This document shows positions 17,845-27,129 of a DNA stretch of 64,000 bases, in pieces; positions within the stretch are counted from its first letter, which is position 1; the number at the start of each line of letters is the position of its first letter. The DNA lies in assembly GCA_964605665.1 (NCBI GenBank), contig CAZSDP010000018.1, positions 22,341 to 86,340 on the forward strand, read 5' to 3'. Made by a program: the position numbers and the translations under genes. Under the pieces are notes generated by a model that saw nothing but the letters and a program-made list of their open reading frames with translations, was not told where the DNA came from and did not search any database. The DNA comes from CAZSDP01 sp964605665. Lineage in GTDB: Bacteria; Planctomycetota; UBA8108; UBA1146.

Positions 17845-19032
17845 TTACTGAGGGGGAGAGGCGGAACCAGGACCTTCGACTTCAAGCCAGGCTGCGAGTG
17901 GGTTTGCTCGGTCTGGATTCAGAAGTGGAATCGCATGATGCTTCGGCAGTTTGCGGGTGCTTGCGCGAAGGCTAACTTGGGTTCCTGTCTTCTTGGTTGC
18001 TTCGGGGAGAATTCGTGAAGTCCACGCATGAAGAAGCCAGCCCATCGTCATTCGCGCATTGATTTCACCGAGATACTGAGGGAAGTATGAGCCGTCCGAT
18101 GCTCGGCCCAGCCATGAGTCGATCCCGCAGATGCCTCGAAAGCCGATCGCGCGGATGGAATCTGCGATGCGGTGCACCTGTCGCGTTGACTGTTCGGTGA
18201 ATTGCTTCGACCGATCATCATGAGGACGCACTGGCGTTCGAGCCGCGTTGAATTGACCGCCCGCAGAGTTCTCGAGCTGGTGAATACCGATGACTTCAGC
18301 GTGGTCTTCTTCAATTGAGAGCGCAAAGCCCAATTCGAAGTGGATGTCGAGCCGGGGCTCGAAGACCAAGGCAGAGTTCCGCTGGAGAGTTCGCATCGCC
18401 GCAGCATGTTGTTGGTCGTTCAGGGTCGGGCCTCGGCCTCGAATCCAATCGCGCCCAGTCGCTGAGAACAACGGCTTCAAGATCCATTCCTCGGTCGGTG
18501 AGTAGTTGGCAGCGCCTCTGGCAAGGTGAGCAGCCACCTCTTCCAAGTCCTTGACGACTCTGCGCCCAGGAAGATCGATCGAAAGCTCTTTTGCGAGCTT
18601 GACGTGAGTGTCGCGAGAATGGAGTTTGCGGGCAGCTTCAGGATCGGGCCGACTGAAGAGCCAAATCCGGTTCCAGAGGGGGGTGGTTTCGGCTTGATCG
18701 GGTGAGGAGAGACTCGGTGAGTTCTTCGATCTCAGTCCGGCAACTGAGGGCGTCTCACCCCAGGCGAGAATCTCATCCGCGTTGCTAAGGGTGGAACCCT
18801 CGCCTGACTCAAGCTCGAGGTGGGGGAGCCCGTGAACTGGAGCAATGCACTGATCGAGTGGACCATCTCCTGGTAGCCAGATTCGGTCGTTGCCGGAGCC
18901 GAAGACCCGCAGTAGCGATCCAAGCCTTCGGGCATTCTGAGCTGCTTGCTTCGACAGCTTTACTCGCTTCTGGTCGCTCTGGTGGTTGAGGTCGTTCTCG
19001 AAGTTGAGATTGGCGACGATCAGCCTGCTCAT
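17845..19032 (-). CDS. ATP-grasp-fold ligase-like protein paired with DUF455
   Basis: A 395-residue protein with the ATP-grasp layout in its second half: WILKPLFSATGRDW (Lys186, nucleotide lysine), a hinge region with LVFEPRLDIHFELGF (Glu225/Glu233), GICGIDSWLG (Asp305) and LGEINARMTMG (Glu323, Asn325, Arg327), the usual Mg-ATP residues. The first ~130 residues form a less conserved pre-grasp domain. Such enzymes join a carboxylate to an amine or thiol by way of an acyl phosphate. The start overlaps the stop of the DUF455 gene by ATGA, so both are made together. Substrate unknown. Confidence 0.8.
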   Translation of the reverse strand: MSRLIVANLNFENDLNHQSDQKRVKLSKQAAQNARRLGSLLRVFGSGNDRIWLPGDGPLDQCIAPVHGLPHLELESGEGSTLSNADEILAWGETPSVAGLRSKNSPSLSSPDQAETTPLWNRIWLFSRPDPEAARKLHSRDTHVKLAKELSIDLPGRRVVKDLEEVAAHLARGAANYSPTEEWILKPLFSATGRDWIRGRGPTLNDQQHAAAMRTLQRNSALVFEPRLDIHFELGFALSIEEDHAEVIGIHQLENSAGGQFNAARTPVRPHDDRSKQFTEQSTRQVHRIADSIRAIGFRGICGIDSWLGRASDGSYFPQYLGEINARMTMGWLLHAWTSRILPEATKKTGTQVSLRASTRKLPKHHAIPLLNPDRANPLAAWLEVEGPGSASPPQ

Positions 19033-19880
19033 GCTGAGGGTGGAATCTGCGGATCAGGAGAGATCGATCGCAGATTTCGATCGTGTTCAGCGACCTCATT
19101 GGAGACTCGAGATAGATTTTCGATGAACTCCTCATCGAGGCCCGCCCGGCGGCGAGGCTCGCGGCGATAGGGTTCACCTCTTGCTCTTCCCGGATGAAGC
19201 GGCCAGTGAAGATGACGCCGATATGCTTCCCATTGTGATTCGAAAGGGGCGCTCAAACGCTCGAGCCAACGCATTCCGATCGCCACGTGCCCCTCCTCAT
19301 CCTTGGCGACGCGCTCCAGGATTTTGGCTGTTTCATGATCACCACATCGGCGAGCAAATTCCGCCGCTTCGGGAGCATGATCGAGATTGGCGTTTTCGAA
19401 GGTCAGCGAGAGTGCGCAGAGAAACTCCACTTCGTTTCGAGTCTCCATGATCCGGTTCCAGAAGAGTCCACTGACGGGATAGTCTCCGAATTGGCCGCCG
19501 GAAGCTTGCAGGCGGAGTAAGTAGAGGCGGGTATGCACTTGCTCTTCACTCAAGACGCTCAGCCAGTCGCGACGCAGTTCATCGGGAGCTTCGGGGTACG
19601 CGATGAGAGCCCACGCGAATAGCTCGGTCGCTTGTAGCTCATGGTTTGCAAGAGCGTGAATGATCCTCAGGCGCTGAGCGGGATCTTTCCAACCAGCGAG
19701 GGGTGGCACCTTCGCTTCTCGCCCCGGGACGATGGTGAGGTTTGCTGGGCGCCCAGGAGCTGTGGGAGCCACACCATCACCGCGATCTTCGTCGATGAGC
19801 TCGCGAGGAGGCGAGAGCTTTATCTCGAGGTCTGAGCTCTCCACGATGCGGCGAGCAAATTCACAAACGGTTTTGACCAT
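19029..19880 (-). CDS. DUF455-family ferritin-like diiron protein
   Basis: A 283-residue protein of the DUF455 family (ferritin-like four-helix bundle). Four helices carry candidate metal ligands: ANHELQATEL (His80, Glu81, Glu86), SEEQVHTRLY (Glu113, His116), ENANLDHAP (Glu162), and KDEEGHVAIG (Glu195/196, His198). Such bundles usually bind two irons and act as oxygenases or oxidases. ATG 19880 has GGAGG upstream and forms a TGATG junction with the stop of the pseudouridine synthase gene; its own stop overlaps the ATP-grasp start. The family's reaction is not established to my knowledge. Confidence 0.85.
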   Translation of the reverse strand: MVKTVCEFARRIVESSDLEIKLSPPRELIDEDRGDGVAPTAPGRPANLTIVPGREAKVPPLAGWKDPAQRLRIIHALANHELQATELFAWALIAYPEAPDELRRDWLSVLSEEQVHTRLYLLRLQASGGQFGDYPVSGLFWNRIMETRNEVEFLCALSLTFENANLDHAPEAAEFARRCGDHETAKILERVAKDEEGHVAIGMRWLERLSAPFESQWEAYRRHLHWPLHPGRARGEPYRREPRRRAGLDEEFIENLSRVSNEVAEHDRNLRSISPDPQIPPSA

Positions 19881-21013
19881 CACTCCTCCAGCTTCTGCTG
19901 ATCGGAGGTTGCACCCTTAACGTCTGACTTGTCACTGCTCAGTTCTTCCAACGATGGAGAAGCCGGAGGCGGAGAATTGAGAGCTTCTCGGTCGATCGAC
20001 GACGCTTTCCACAGTGCCTGGAGATCAGGAGAAAGCGAGGCTTCGAATTGAAGCGTTCGACCGTCTTCGGGGTGCCGAAACTCGATGCGAAATGCGTGGA
20101 GAGCATGTCGCTCGAGGAGTGGGCGTTCTTTCCCTTGTGGCTTCCGTCCCAAAGCGTCGGAGAGGGTGAGCTCTCGTTCTCGACCATAGTGATAGTCGCA
20201 TGCGATCGGGTGTCCGATGCTCTTCAGGTGTACGCGGATCTGATGAGTCCGTCCCGTTACGGGAAAGCAACGGAACCAGGTGAATTTGCCAAGGGTTCCG
20301 ATGGTTCGCCATTGAGTGATCGATCGCTTTCCTAAGCTGTCGTGTCGAATTGCGATTTTCTTACGGTCGACGAGCGAGCGTCCAAGAGGAGCATCGATGG
20401 TGCCTTCTCGATCAAGAGGCGCTCCATGTGCCAGAGCCAGGTACTCCTTCTTCACGATTCGCGCTTTGAACTGGGCCGCGAGACGGCGGTGCGCATCGTC
20501 ATGGCGCGCGATCACAATCAGTCCCGAAGTCTCTCGGTCGAGTCGATGGACAATCCCTGGACGATTGTCTCCAGCTTCACGAGAGAGTTGGTCAGTGTGA
20601 GAGAGGAGTGCGTTGACCAAGGTGCCCCCCGAGTGGTTCCCGGCCCCAGGATGGACAACCAGTCCCGCTGGTTTATCGATGACGAGCAGTGTCTCGTCCT
20701 CGTAGATCAGATCGAAGTCGATCGCTTGAGGAACGGGAAGGGGAGGAGGTGGCGGAGGGATTTTCAAAGAAACGTGTTCACCGACTCGTAGCATCCGGCT
20801 CGCGCGTGTTGATCGATCATCGATCGACACGCGACCCTCTTCGACCAATCGCTTGAGAGCCGATCGCGAAGAGTCTGGGACGCGGCGATGCAAGAAGACG
20901 TCGAGTCTCAGACCCGCTTCTTCGGGCGAGACTTCGAAGACATGATGCTCACCGGACAAAGGATTCCCTGAGTTCGAAAGATCACCAGAGTCGGAGAGGC
21001 CGCTATCCGCCAT
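19880..21013 (-). CDS. rluD: RluD-type 23S rRNA pseudouridine synthase
   Basis: A 377-residue RluA/RluD-family enzyme. An N-terminal S4 RNA-binding domain (residues ~32-82, RLDVFLHRRVPDSSRSALKR) is followed by the catalytic domain with IVHRLDRETSGL (catalytic Asp159), DKPAGLVVHP, and the GRTHQIRVHL signature. The C-terminal ~40 residues are a disordered Ser/Glu/Lys tail. ATG 21013 overlaps the previous gene by 11 bases and has GGAG directly adjacent; the exact start is uncertain. RluD versus RluC specificity cannot be decided by eye. Confidence 0.88.
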   Translation of the reverse strand: MADSGLSDSGDLSNSGNPLSGEHHVFEVSPEEAGLRLDVFLHRRVPDSSRSALKRLVEEGRVSIDDRSTRASRMLRVGEHVSLKIPPPPPPLPVPQAIDFDLIYEDETLLVIDKPAGLVVHPGAGNHSGGTLVNALLSHTDQLSREAGDNRPGIVHRLDRETSGLIVIARHDDAHRRLAAQFKARIVKKEYLALAHGAPLDREGTIDAPLGRSLVDRKKIAIRHDSLGKRSITQWRTIGTLGKFTWFRCFPVTGRTHQIRVHLKSIGHPIACDYHYGRERELTLSDALGRKPQGKERPLLERHALHAFRIEFRHPEDGRTLQFEASLSPDLQALWKASSIDREALNSPPPASPSLEELSSDKSDVKGATSDQQKLEE

Positions 21014-21767
21014 CTCCTGAATCCGGGGCAGGGGGAGTCGTGCTCGGCGCCGGAGAGAGCGTTGGACCCTTATCATCGGAGGAACTCGGCTCCGCCGTAG
21101 TGTCCGCTTCCTCCGTCGTCGTGGAGGGAGGAGTCGTGGCGGGAGGGGTTGTGGTCTCTTCTTTCTCCGCGCTATCGTTGCCAGTGGGAGGAGAGCCCAC
21201 CTGAACTTGGTTCGTTTGTCCTCCTGGGAGAATCGGAGTGACGTCGCCGGGGAGCACGGTCGGAGGTACCGGCTCAGGAATCGGCGGCAACTCGAAGTCT
21301 TTTGAGCCTTCGTAGGCGGTGGTCAACTCTCCCTGGGCGATGCTGAGCAGTAGATCCTCGGGATGGCGCTCTTGCGCTGCAGCGACGAGAGCGACGGCAT
21401 CCGCGCGATCGTTCCCCTGATTTTGCTCGAAGAGCCAGAGAGCGTAACGGGTTACCAAGGCGGGCTCGATGCGCTTCCCTTCGAGCTCTGCGATGAGAAC
21501 GGGCGCGTTGGCTCGAATACCGGCATCGTCATTTTCGAAGAGCTGGTAGATTTCTTCGCTCCAGGCCATCTCTTGGCTCTCTTTGAGCTTTCCAACGATG
21601 CCCATGATCGCGATGACCGCCACAATCCCGACGAGGATGACGATGACCGGAACTTTGAACCGGTCCGCACCTTTGACGAGGTCTTCGGTGATGTGTGTGA
21701 TCTTTTCGTCGAGCGCTTCCGGGGTGGCGGGGGCTTTCTGCCCCGGGCCCTTGCTCTGAGTCTTCAC
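21003..21767 (-). CDS. Single-pass membrane protein with Pro/Thr-rich C-terminus
   Basis: A 254-residue protein starting at GTG 21767. Cytoplasmic residues 1-38, one membrane helix at ~39-60 (VPVIVILVGIVAVIAIMGIVG), a short helical outer domain reminiscent of YfgM-like TPR proteins (ALWLFEQNQGNDRADAVALV) to ~160, and then ~95 residues dominated by Pro, Thr, Ser and acidic residues, probably extended. Function unknown. It overlaps the rluD start by 11 bases and follows the lipoprotein gene by 23 bases. Confidence 0.75.
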   Translation of the reverse strand: MKTQSKGPGQKAPATPEALDEKITHITEDLVKGADRFKVPVIVILVGIVAVIAIMGIVGKLKESQEMAWSEEIYQLFENDDAGIRANAPVLIAELEGKRIEPALVTRYALWLFEQNQGNDRADAVALVAAAQERHPEDLLLSIAQGELTTAYEGSKDFELPPIPEPVPPTVLPGDVTPILPGGQTNQVQVGSPPTGNDSAEKEETTTPPATTPPSTTTEEADTTAEPSSSDDKGPTLSPAPSTTPPAPDSGDGG

Positions 21768-21790
21768 AATCGGTCCATCCTCCAGTTGGC

Positions 21791-22285
21791 TTATTTCACT
21801 CCGACCCGGGCGACCAGGCGGGTGACGTAGTACCGGCCGTTTTCATCCGGGGTCCTCTTCAGAAGGATTTCGGCTGATTCGGGCCCCTTGCTGAAGACCA
21901 GACGAGTTTCTCTTAGCTGATCCGTCTTTTCATAGCTCCACCCGTGGCGGGGCATTTGATCTCGGTACCAGCTCTCAAGTTCTGCAATCGGCCGATCTCC
22001 CCAGTACACCATTTCCATCGAGCGCATCGGAATCCGCGCTTCTTCGAACTTCCGATAAGCCCATGAAGTCCGGTCATCGAACTCAAAGTGTTGTGGTACC
22101 GGGATGTCATCCGGTTGGTAATTCTCGACCACTTCGATCGAGGGGGCGGGGGGGCCGGTTCCTGCACAACTAGCAGTTCCCAGGAGAACGCCCGTTGCGA
22201 TCAGGACTAGGAACGTCCCTCTCAGCCCAGCAAAAGGAAACCAACCACGACAGTCACAGCTTCCACGATCTCGACGATTCTTCAT
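21791..22285 (-). CDS. Lipoprotein of unknown function
   Basis: A 164-residue lipoprotein. ATG 22285 with GGGGG about 5 bases upstream. A Lys/Arg-rich start, the hydrophobic core FLVLIATGVLLGTASC and the Cys at ~36 make a lipobox. The mature part (PVPQHFEFD..SWAYRKFEEAR..MVYWGDRPIAELESWYRDQMPRHGW) is a compact alpha/beta domain of a kind I have seen in uncharacterised bacterial lipoproteins. First gene of a minus-strand operon continuing into rluD and the DUF455/ATP-grasp pair. Confidence 0.78.
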   Translation of the reverse strand: MKNRRDRGSCDCRGWFPFAGLRGTFLVLIATGVLLGTASCAGTGPPAPSIEVVENYQPDDIPVPQHFEFDDRTSWAYRKFEEARIPMRSMEMVYWGDRPIAELESWYRDQMPRHGWSYEKTDQLRETRLVFSKGPESAEILLKRTPDENGRYYVTRLVARVGVK

Positions 22286-22606
22286 TTTATCCCCCGCAAT
22301 CCACCGCAGGTCTCCTCTTGAGGGGGCCCGCGTTCTCCTGCAATCCCGTTGTTCTCCACGGTGCTCTTGTCGATCGGACGAGAGTACGTTTCGATAGCAT
22401 GCCTGATGCGTCCTGGGCATCCGAGCCCGCTTGGGCGGTCGGCTTCGCTCCACTCCTCTTCGAGGAGATCGGCTAAGCCTACCCGGATTCGCCTCACGGA
22501 TCATGACGCAGGCACGCTCTGGTGTCCCTCCAGATCGCGCAAGCCCGCCATTAAAACCGGGTCCCCGGGTTCCGTCGAGTGGATTCCAGGGGTCGAAAGG
22601 GTCGGA
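22286..22606. other. Divergent intergenic region
   Basis: 320 bases between the lipoprotein gene (minus) and the MacB-like permease gene (plus). It must hold both promoters, but no confident hexamers were seen. It contains CTCCTC-TTC-GAGGAG (near 22456-22470), a perfect small hairpin or operator-like palindrome. An open frame across most of it is only an upstream extension of the permease frame. Confidence 0.4.
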
Positions 22607-25231
22607 ATGCGACAAATCCTACAGATCGCTGCCAGGGAATGCCTCCGGCATCCGTGGAGAACCGTGCTGGTTTGCCAGGGATTGCTGTGGGCGGTGGTGA
22701 TGATCGTCCTTCCCGCCGCGGTCATCGAGGGGTCGCGTCGCCAGGCCCTCGACAGGTCTGAGGAGCTGGGAACAGATCTCTTGCAGCTGGAAGGGTCATC
22801 TCAGGGGAGGGGGAGTGGTGCTCTTCAGGAATCGGATCTGGAGCCCCTGGCGACTGCGATCGAGCCATCTGGCCGTCTCTCCGCCCTGAGAGCTCGTCCC
22901 TTCGAAATTCGGCCTGCCGCAGAGCTGACTTCCGATTCCGATCGCTCATCCCCCCAGGCGGTGGGTTGGTTGATCGGATCGGATGCGAGCCTGCCGGAGC
23001 TTCGAGGGATGCAGATCCTCTCCGGGGAGTGGCCTGGAAGAGAAACGACCGAAGGTGGCTGTTTCCCAGTTGCGGTCGAAAAGAGATTCGCAGAACGATT
23101 CTTACCCGCGTCCCCCCTCGGGTCGCGAATGAGGCTGCGGAAACCGGTTGGACGTGGCTCCGCCCAGGCTCCCCAATTGGAGTTCTTGTCGACGAGCTCT
23201 CCGGCGATCGAGGCTCCTGCGATCACGGAGTTCGTGGTGGTGGGGGTGGTGGATCCCGATCCCGTGGACGAGGAGAACACCGATCGCTTTGGGCTCGATC
23301 GCGGACGCTCAGTTTCTGACTTGGTTCACGAGTTGATGGAGACGGTGGGGATTTCGGTTCGACCGGTGCCGTATCTCCAGAGTGGTCAGGGGATCTTCGT
23401 GGACCGCTCTGTGGTCGAGGGAAGTCGAATCGATTGGATCTACCTTCGAGATGATCCACAGGCGATCTCCGAAACAGAAGACCGCATCGAGGCTTTGCTC
23501 GTCGAGCGTGGGCGCATTCCATTGATCTACTCAAATGCAGCGTGGTCGATTCTCAGCCGACCGGAACTCGACGGGTACCTTGTTCTCCACCAAGTCTTCT
23601 TTTGGCTCGCGACCGGGATCGGCTTGGTGATGCTCGCGAATCTCTTGCTGCTCGCCGCTTCCCATCGGCGAAGAGAGATCGCATTGCGTCAGGCGGAGGG
23701 AGCCCGCCGATCGGACATCTTTGCGCAGTTCCTCGCCGAGGGGGTCATCCTGTCGATCGTGGGGATCGTCTTGGGCGTTTTGATCGGCATGGCGTTGGCC
23801 AGAATTCGAGTCGAGATCGATCCGAGTGCGGTTTTGGGTACGCGCTGGCCATGGAAAGTGATCGCGCAAGGGTCGGCCATTCTACTGGTAGGAGCCTTGG
23901 TCGCTGCTTTGATCCCCGCCTGGCGCGCGACGCGGCATGCACCAGCGGAGTTGTTTCGACGAAGTCAGGGAAGGGTGTCGGTGGGGCGTGGTCCACTTCT
24001 GCGTCACCCGGGGCGATCCGCACTTCTGATACTCACCTTCGCACTCGGTTTCGCCTCCGTGTTGGCCGGGGTCGCGACAATGGAGGGGGGGCGTCAGAAC
24101 ATTCGGAAGGATGCTCTCGCCCTCGGGGTGGACGTGATCGCGTGTCTCAATCCGGTGTCGGTGGGGCCGATCCAGTTGCTGCTAAAGAGTGGGGCTGGTG
24201 CGAGACGGATCGATGAATCGGTCATTGAAGAGCTGGCTGTCGAGCTCGACGGGGAGGTGAGAGCGACACTTCCATTCCGGATGGAACTCGCGCGCCTCTA
24301 TCTCGGAGAGAGATCGAGCACCAGTTCACTACTGGTGACGACTCCGGAGTTCGAAGGCGTTCTCAAAGCTGGTTTGATCAGTGGGAGATTCTTCAACCAT
24401 GAGGACTTGAAGCCGCGAGAGACGGGGGAGCCGACTCCTGTGGTTCTCGATGAGGCGCTCGCGCGCGATTTCGACGCTCAAGATCCCAGTTCTCTCGTCG
24501 GCGCAGAACTCAGGCTCTTTCGCGACGGGAAACTCGGTTCAGCGAAAGTGATCGGCGTCTTCAAGGATCCGATCTCTCTACGAAAGCACCTCGATGCGTT
24601 CGATAGTCAAGCGAGCGCGCGCTCTTTGACTTCACGTCGACTCGAGTTCAAGAATGTTTATCTCCCGTGGCAGAAGGGACTCGATCAGCCGAGTGGAGTG
24701 GTGGTTCAGCTCTATGAACCCGGTGATGCTGACGTTCTTGCACCCCGCATCAAACAGTTCTTCGCTGATCGAGAGATGGAACCGTACCTCCATGTGCAGC
24801 AGCGCTGGGTCGAGTTCATCCTCGAAATGGTGGATCGGTTTAGCTCGCTCAGCTACTACGTTTGGGCAGTCAATTTGCTAATGGTCGTGATACTGACGGC
24901 GACGATTTCGTTGTTGTCGGTTTCAGATCGGTTCCCCGAGGTAGCATTGCGCAGAGCGGAAGGGGCGACTCGCTGGCAAGTCGTCCGGCCTCTCTTCGTT
25001 GAGGCGACGCTTCTGGCGCTGTTGGCGATGCCATTGGGGCTGGGGATCGGCTTTCTGATCCTCGAGTTCGGAGTGGAGCCGATCCTCGATTGGTCACCGT
25101 ACCTGCCACCACTTGCGGTGTGGGGGACTCCAGGGTTGGTGATTCTTGCCGCTTGGCTTGCTCATGGAATTCCCGCTCGTCGAATTGCCAAGCTCGATCC
25201 TGCGCGCGTCTTGTCGCACAGTGATCATTAG
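22607..25231 (+). CDS. MacB/FtsX-type ABC transporter permease with two FtsX domains
   Basis: An 874-residue inner-membrane protein; ATG 22607 with AAAGGG upstream. Two similar halves: each has one N-terminal membrane helix, a large periplasmic MacB-core-like domain, and an FtsX block of three helices. The internal repeat is obvious from REIALRQAEGARRSDIFAQF in the first half and PEVALRRAEGATRWQVVRPL in the second. This eight-helix, double-FtsX layout is that of the LolE/YbbP-like permeases that extract or export lipids, lipoproteins or peptides by a mechanical motion. Its ATPase is the next gene. Confidence 0.88.
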   Translation: MRQILQIAARECLRHPWRTVLVCQGLLWAVVMIVLPAAVIEGSRRQALDRSEELGTDLLQLEGSSQGRGSGALQESDLEPLATAIEPSGRLSALRARPFEIRPAAELTSDSDRSSPQAVGWLIGSDASLPELRGMQILSGEWPGRETTEGGCFPVAVEKRFAERFLPASPLGSRMRLRKPVGRGSAQAPQLEFLSTSSPAIEAPAITEFVVVGVVDPDPVDEENTDRFGLDRGRSVSDLVHELMETVGISVRPVPYLQSGQGIFVDRSVVEGSRIDWIYLRDDPQAISETEDRIEALLVERGRIPLIYSNAAWSILSRPELDGYLVLHQVFFWLATGIGLVMLANLLLLAASHRRREIALRQAEGARRSDIFAQFLAEGVILSIVGIVLGVLIGMALARIRVEIDPSAVLGTRWPWKVIAQGSAILLVGALVAALIPAWRATRHAPAELFRRSQGRVSVGRGPLLRHPGRSALLILTFALGFASVLAGVATMEGGRQNIRKDALALGVDVIACLNPVSVGPIQLLLKSGAGARRIDESVIEELAVELDGEVRATLPFRMELARLYLGERSSTSSLLVTTPEFEGVLKAGLISGRFFNHEDLKPRETGEPTPVVLDEALARDFDAQDPSSLVGAELRLFRDGKLGSAKVIGVFKDPISLRKHLDAFDSQASARSLTSRRLEFKNVYLPWQKGLDQPSGVVVQLYEPGDADVLAPRIKQFFADREMEPYLHVQQRWVEFILEMVDRFSSLSYYVWAVNLLMVVILTATISLLSVSDRFPEVALRRAEGATRWQVVRPLFVEATLLALLAMPLGLGIGFLILEFGVEPILDWSPYLPPLAVWGTPGLVILAAWLAHGIPARRIAKLDPARVLSHSDH

Positions 25232-25293
25232 CGCTGCGCGTTCAGCGGTTCCTAAGACTGACTGCGATAAAGTAAGAAACCGAGGTGCCTGGG

Positions 25294-26043
25294 ATGACAG
25301 AGTCCCAAAATTCTGCAGGTTCCACCGAGAGAGTCGGGATGTCTGGTGATCAAGACTCTCCAGATCCAAGAGCGCCTAACGTTGTTGCGCTGTCCGCGCT
25401 GACTCGAAGCTTCGGCGAAGGCGCTGGAGCGGTCACAGCGGTGGACTCCATCGACTTTCAATTGGATCGGGGCGAGTTCGTAGCAATTTGTGGAGAGTCT
25501 GGTTCCGGAAAGTCCACGCTTCTGCAAATCATTGGCTGTCTCGATCGACCCACTTCCGGGGAGTATCTTCTTGACGGCCGTCCCGTCGACCAATTGACCG
25601 ATCGAGAACTTGCGAAGGTTCGAAATTCCAAAATTGGATTTGTCTTTCAGTCGTTCCATCTTCTCAACGACAGAACCGCACTCGAGAATGTCCGTCTTCC
25701 ACTCGAGTATCGAAGGTCCGAAATCGAGGAACCGAAAGACCCAAAGGCGATGTTGGAGAGAGTCGGCCTGGGAGATCGCATTGATCACCGACCGCCGCAG
25801 CTCTCCGGTGGTGAGCAGCAGAGGGTTGCGATCGCTCGCGCTCTGGTCAAGCGACCGTCGATGTTGCTGTGCGATGAACCGACCGGAAATCTCGATAGTC
25901 GAAATGGGCGGGAAATTCTGCAGCTTCTCGAGGAGCTCAGAGTCGAAGAGGGAGTGAGCCTTCTACTCGTTACGCACTCTGATCTTGTTGCCGAGCGTGC
26001 AGATCGCCGATTGACGATGCACGATGGAAGGTGGGTCGAGTGA
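25294..26043 (+). CDS. ABC transporter ATP-binding protein, MacB/LolD type
   Basis: A 249-residue ATPase. Walker A GESGSGKST, Q-loop FVFQSFHLL, signature LSGGEQQRVAIARAL, Walker B MLLCDEPTGNLD, and H-switch VTHSD are all intact; GNLDSRNG and FHLLNDRTALENV are typical of the MacB/LolD/FtsE group. ATG 25294 has GAGG 8 bases upstream. It should power the double-FtsX permease just before it. Its stop overlaps the next start (TGATG). Confidence 0.92.
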   Translation: MTESQNSAGSTERVGMSGDQDSPDPRAPNVVALSALTRSFGEGAGAVTAVDSIDFQLDRGEFVAICGESGSGKSTLLQIIGCLDRPTSGEYLLDGRPVDQLTDRELAKVRNSKIGFVFQSFHLLNDRTALENVRLPLEYRRSEIEEPKDPKAMLERVGLGDRIDHRPPQLSGGEQQRVAIARALVKRPSMLLCDEPTGNLDSRNGREILQLLEELRVEEGVSLLLVTHSDLVAERADRRLTMHDGRWVE

Positions 26044-27101
26044 TGACGGACCATCCCAAAGAAGTGAATTCTCGGCGCTCGGGGACGATGATCCGTTCGG
26101 TTGGCTATTCGATCGTTTTGCTGTCAGCGGCGATTCTCTTCGGCGTCTGGTGGGGGGTTAAGCAGGGTCCGGAGGTGGTTGTTTACACATCTCTAGACCC
26201 CGTTTTTAGCCGGACGATTCTCGCGGACTTCGAAAAAGAGACCGGCATTGTCGCTCGTCCGGTTTTCGACACTGAGGCGACCAAAACCACGGGCCTGATC
26301 GAACGTCTGAGGCGAGAGCGGAATCGTCCTCTCTGTGATGTTCTTTGGAGCAACGAACCGTTGCGGACAATTCGACTCGCGAATGAAGGACTGTTCGCAC
26401 CTCATGCCTCGATCTCGGGAGAGGCAATCCCAGAAAACTTCCGTGATGCAACATATCGCTGGACTGGCTTCGCGGCTCGGGCTCGAGTTGCGGCATTCGA
26501 TCCGAAGAGGCTCGATCCTTCGGAAGCACCTGGGACTTTGGAAGAGTTACTCGATCCGAAGTTCCGAGGCGAAGTCGCTATTGCTGATCCACGATTTGGA
26601 ACAACGGGGAGCCATTGCGCAGCTTTACTCGCATGGTGGGGAGAAGATCGTTACCGCGATTGGCTCCGAGGGTTGGTCGAAAATGAAGTTCAAGTGGTTG
26701 CTGGTAACTCTACGAGCCGTGACCGCGTACTTTCCGGTGAGGCGCTCATCGGATTGACTGATACGGACGATGTTGAAGTCGCACGTCGGGCAGGAGATTC
26801 GATCGACGAGAGTTTCTTTCCCGATGAGGGAACACTAGTGCTGCCGAACACGGTTGCGATGGTCGCTGGGTCGTCCCACTCCGATTCGGCCATTGAGCTC
26901 ATAGAGTACCTGCTCTCCCCAGAGTGCGAGGCGACCCTTGCAGCTTCGCCCTCGAGGCAGATTCCATTGCGCGCGGAAGTTCCGATTCCGGTCGGAGGAC
27001 TAAAGCTCGAAGAGGTGAAGCAGATGCCGGTCACTTTGGAAGCTGCAGCGAGTGTACTACCGCGCGCGATCGAAATCGCGGTTGAAGAGCTCGGCCTTTG
27101 A
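26043..27101 (+). CDS. Iron(III) ABC transporter substrate-binding protein (FbpA-like)
   Basis: A 352-residue extracytoplasmic binding protein. One N-terminal hydrophobic helix (SIVLLSAAILFGVWWGV, ~24-42) acts as signal anchor or uncleaved signal. The body has the type II periplasmic-binding fold of the FbpA/FutA family: VVVYTSLDPVFSRTILADFE at the start, CDVLWSNEPLRT, and the ATYRWTGFAARARV segment. Such proteins carry ferric iron or related oxyanion complexes. Translation is coupled to the upstream ATPase by a TGATG overlap, and the permease follows directly. Confidence 0.88.
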   Translation: MTDHPKEVNSRRSGTMIRSVGYSIVLLSAAILFGVWWGVKQGPEVVVYTSLDPVFSRTILADFEKETGIVARPVFDTEATKTTGLIERLRRERNRPLCDVLWSNEPLRTIRLANEGLFAPHASISGEAIPENFRDATYRWTGFAARARVAAFDPKRLDPSEAPGTLEELLDPKFRGEVAIADPRFGTTGSHCAALLAWWGEDRYRDWLRGLVENEVQVVAGNSTSRDRVLSGEALIGLTDTDDVEVARRAGDSIDESFFPDEGTLVLPNTVAMVAGSSHSDSAIELIEYLLSPECEATLAASPSRQIPLRAEVPIPVGGLKLEEVKQMPVTLEAAASVLPRAIEIAVEELGL

Positions 27102-27129
27102 CCGCGGATGGGAGGGGCCGATTGGTGAG

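Noticed and set aside
22349..22606. 86-codon upstream extension of the MacB-like permease frame
   Set aside because: The extension is Arg/Ser-rich and lacks a start signal, while ATG 22607 has AAAGGG upstream and begins with a membrane helix typical of the family.
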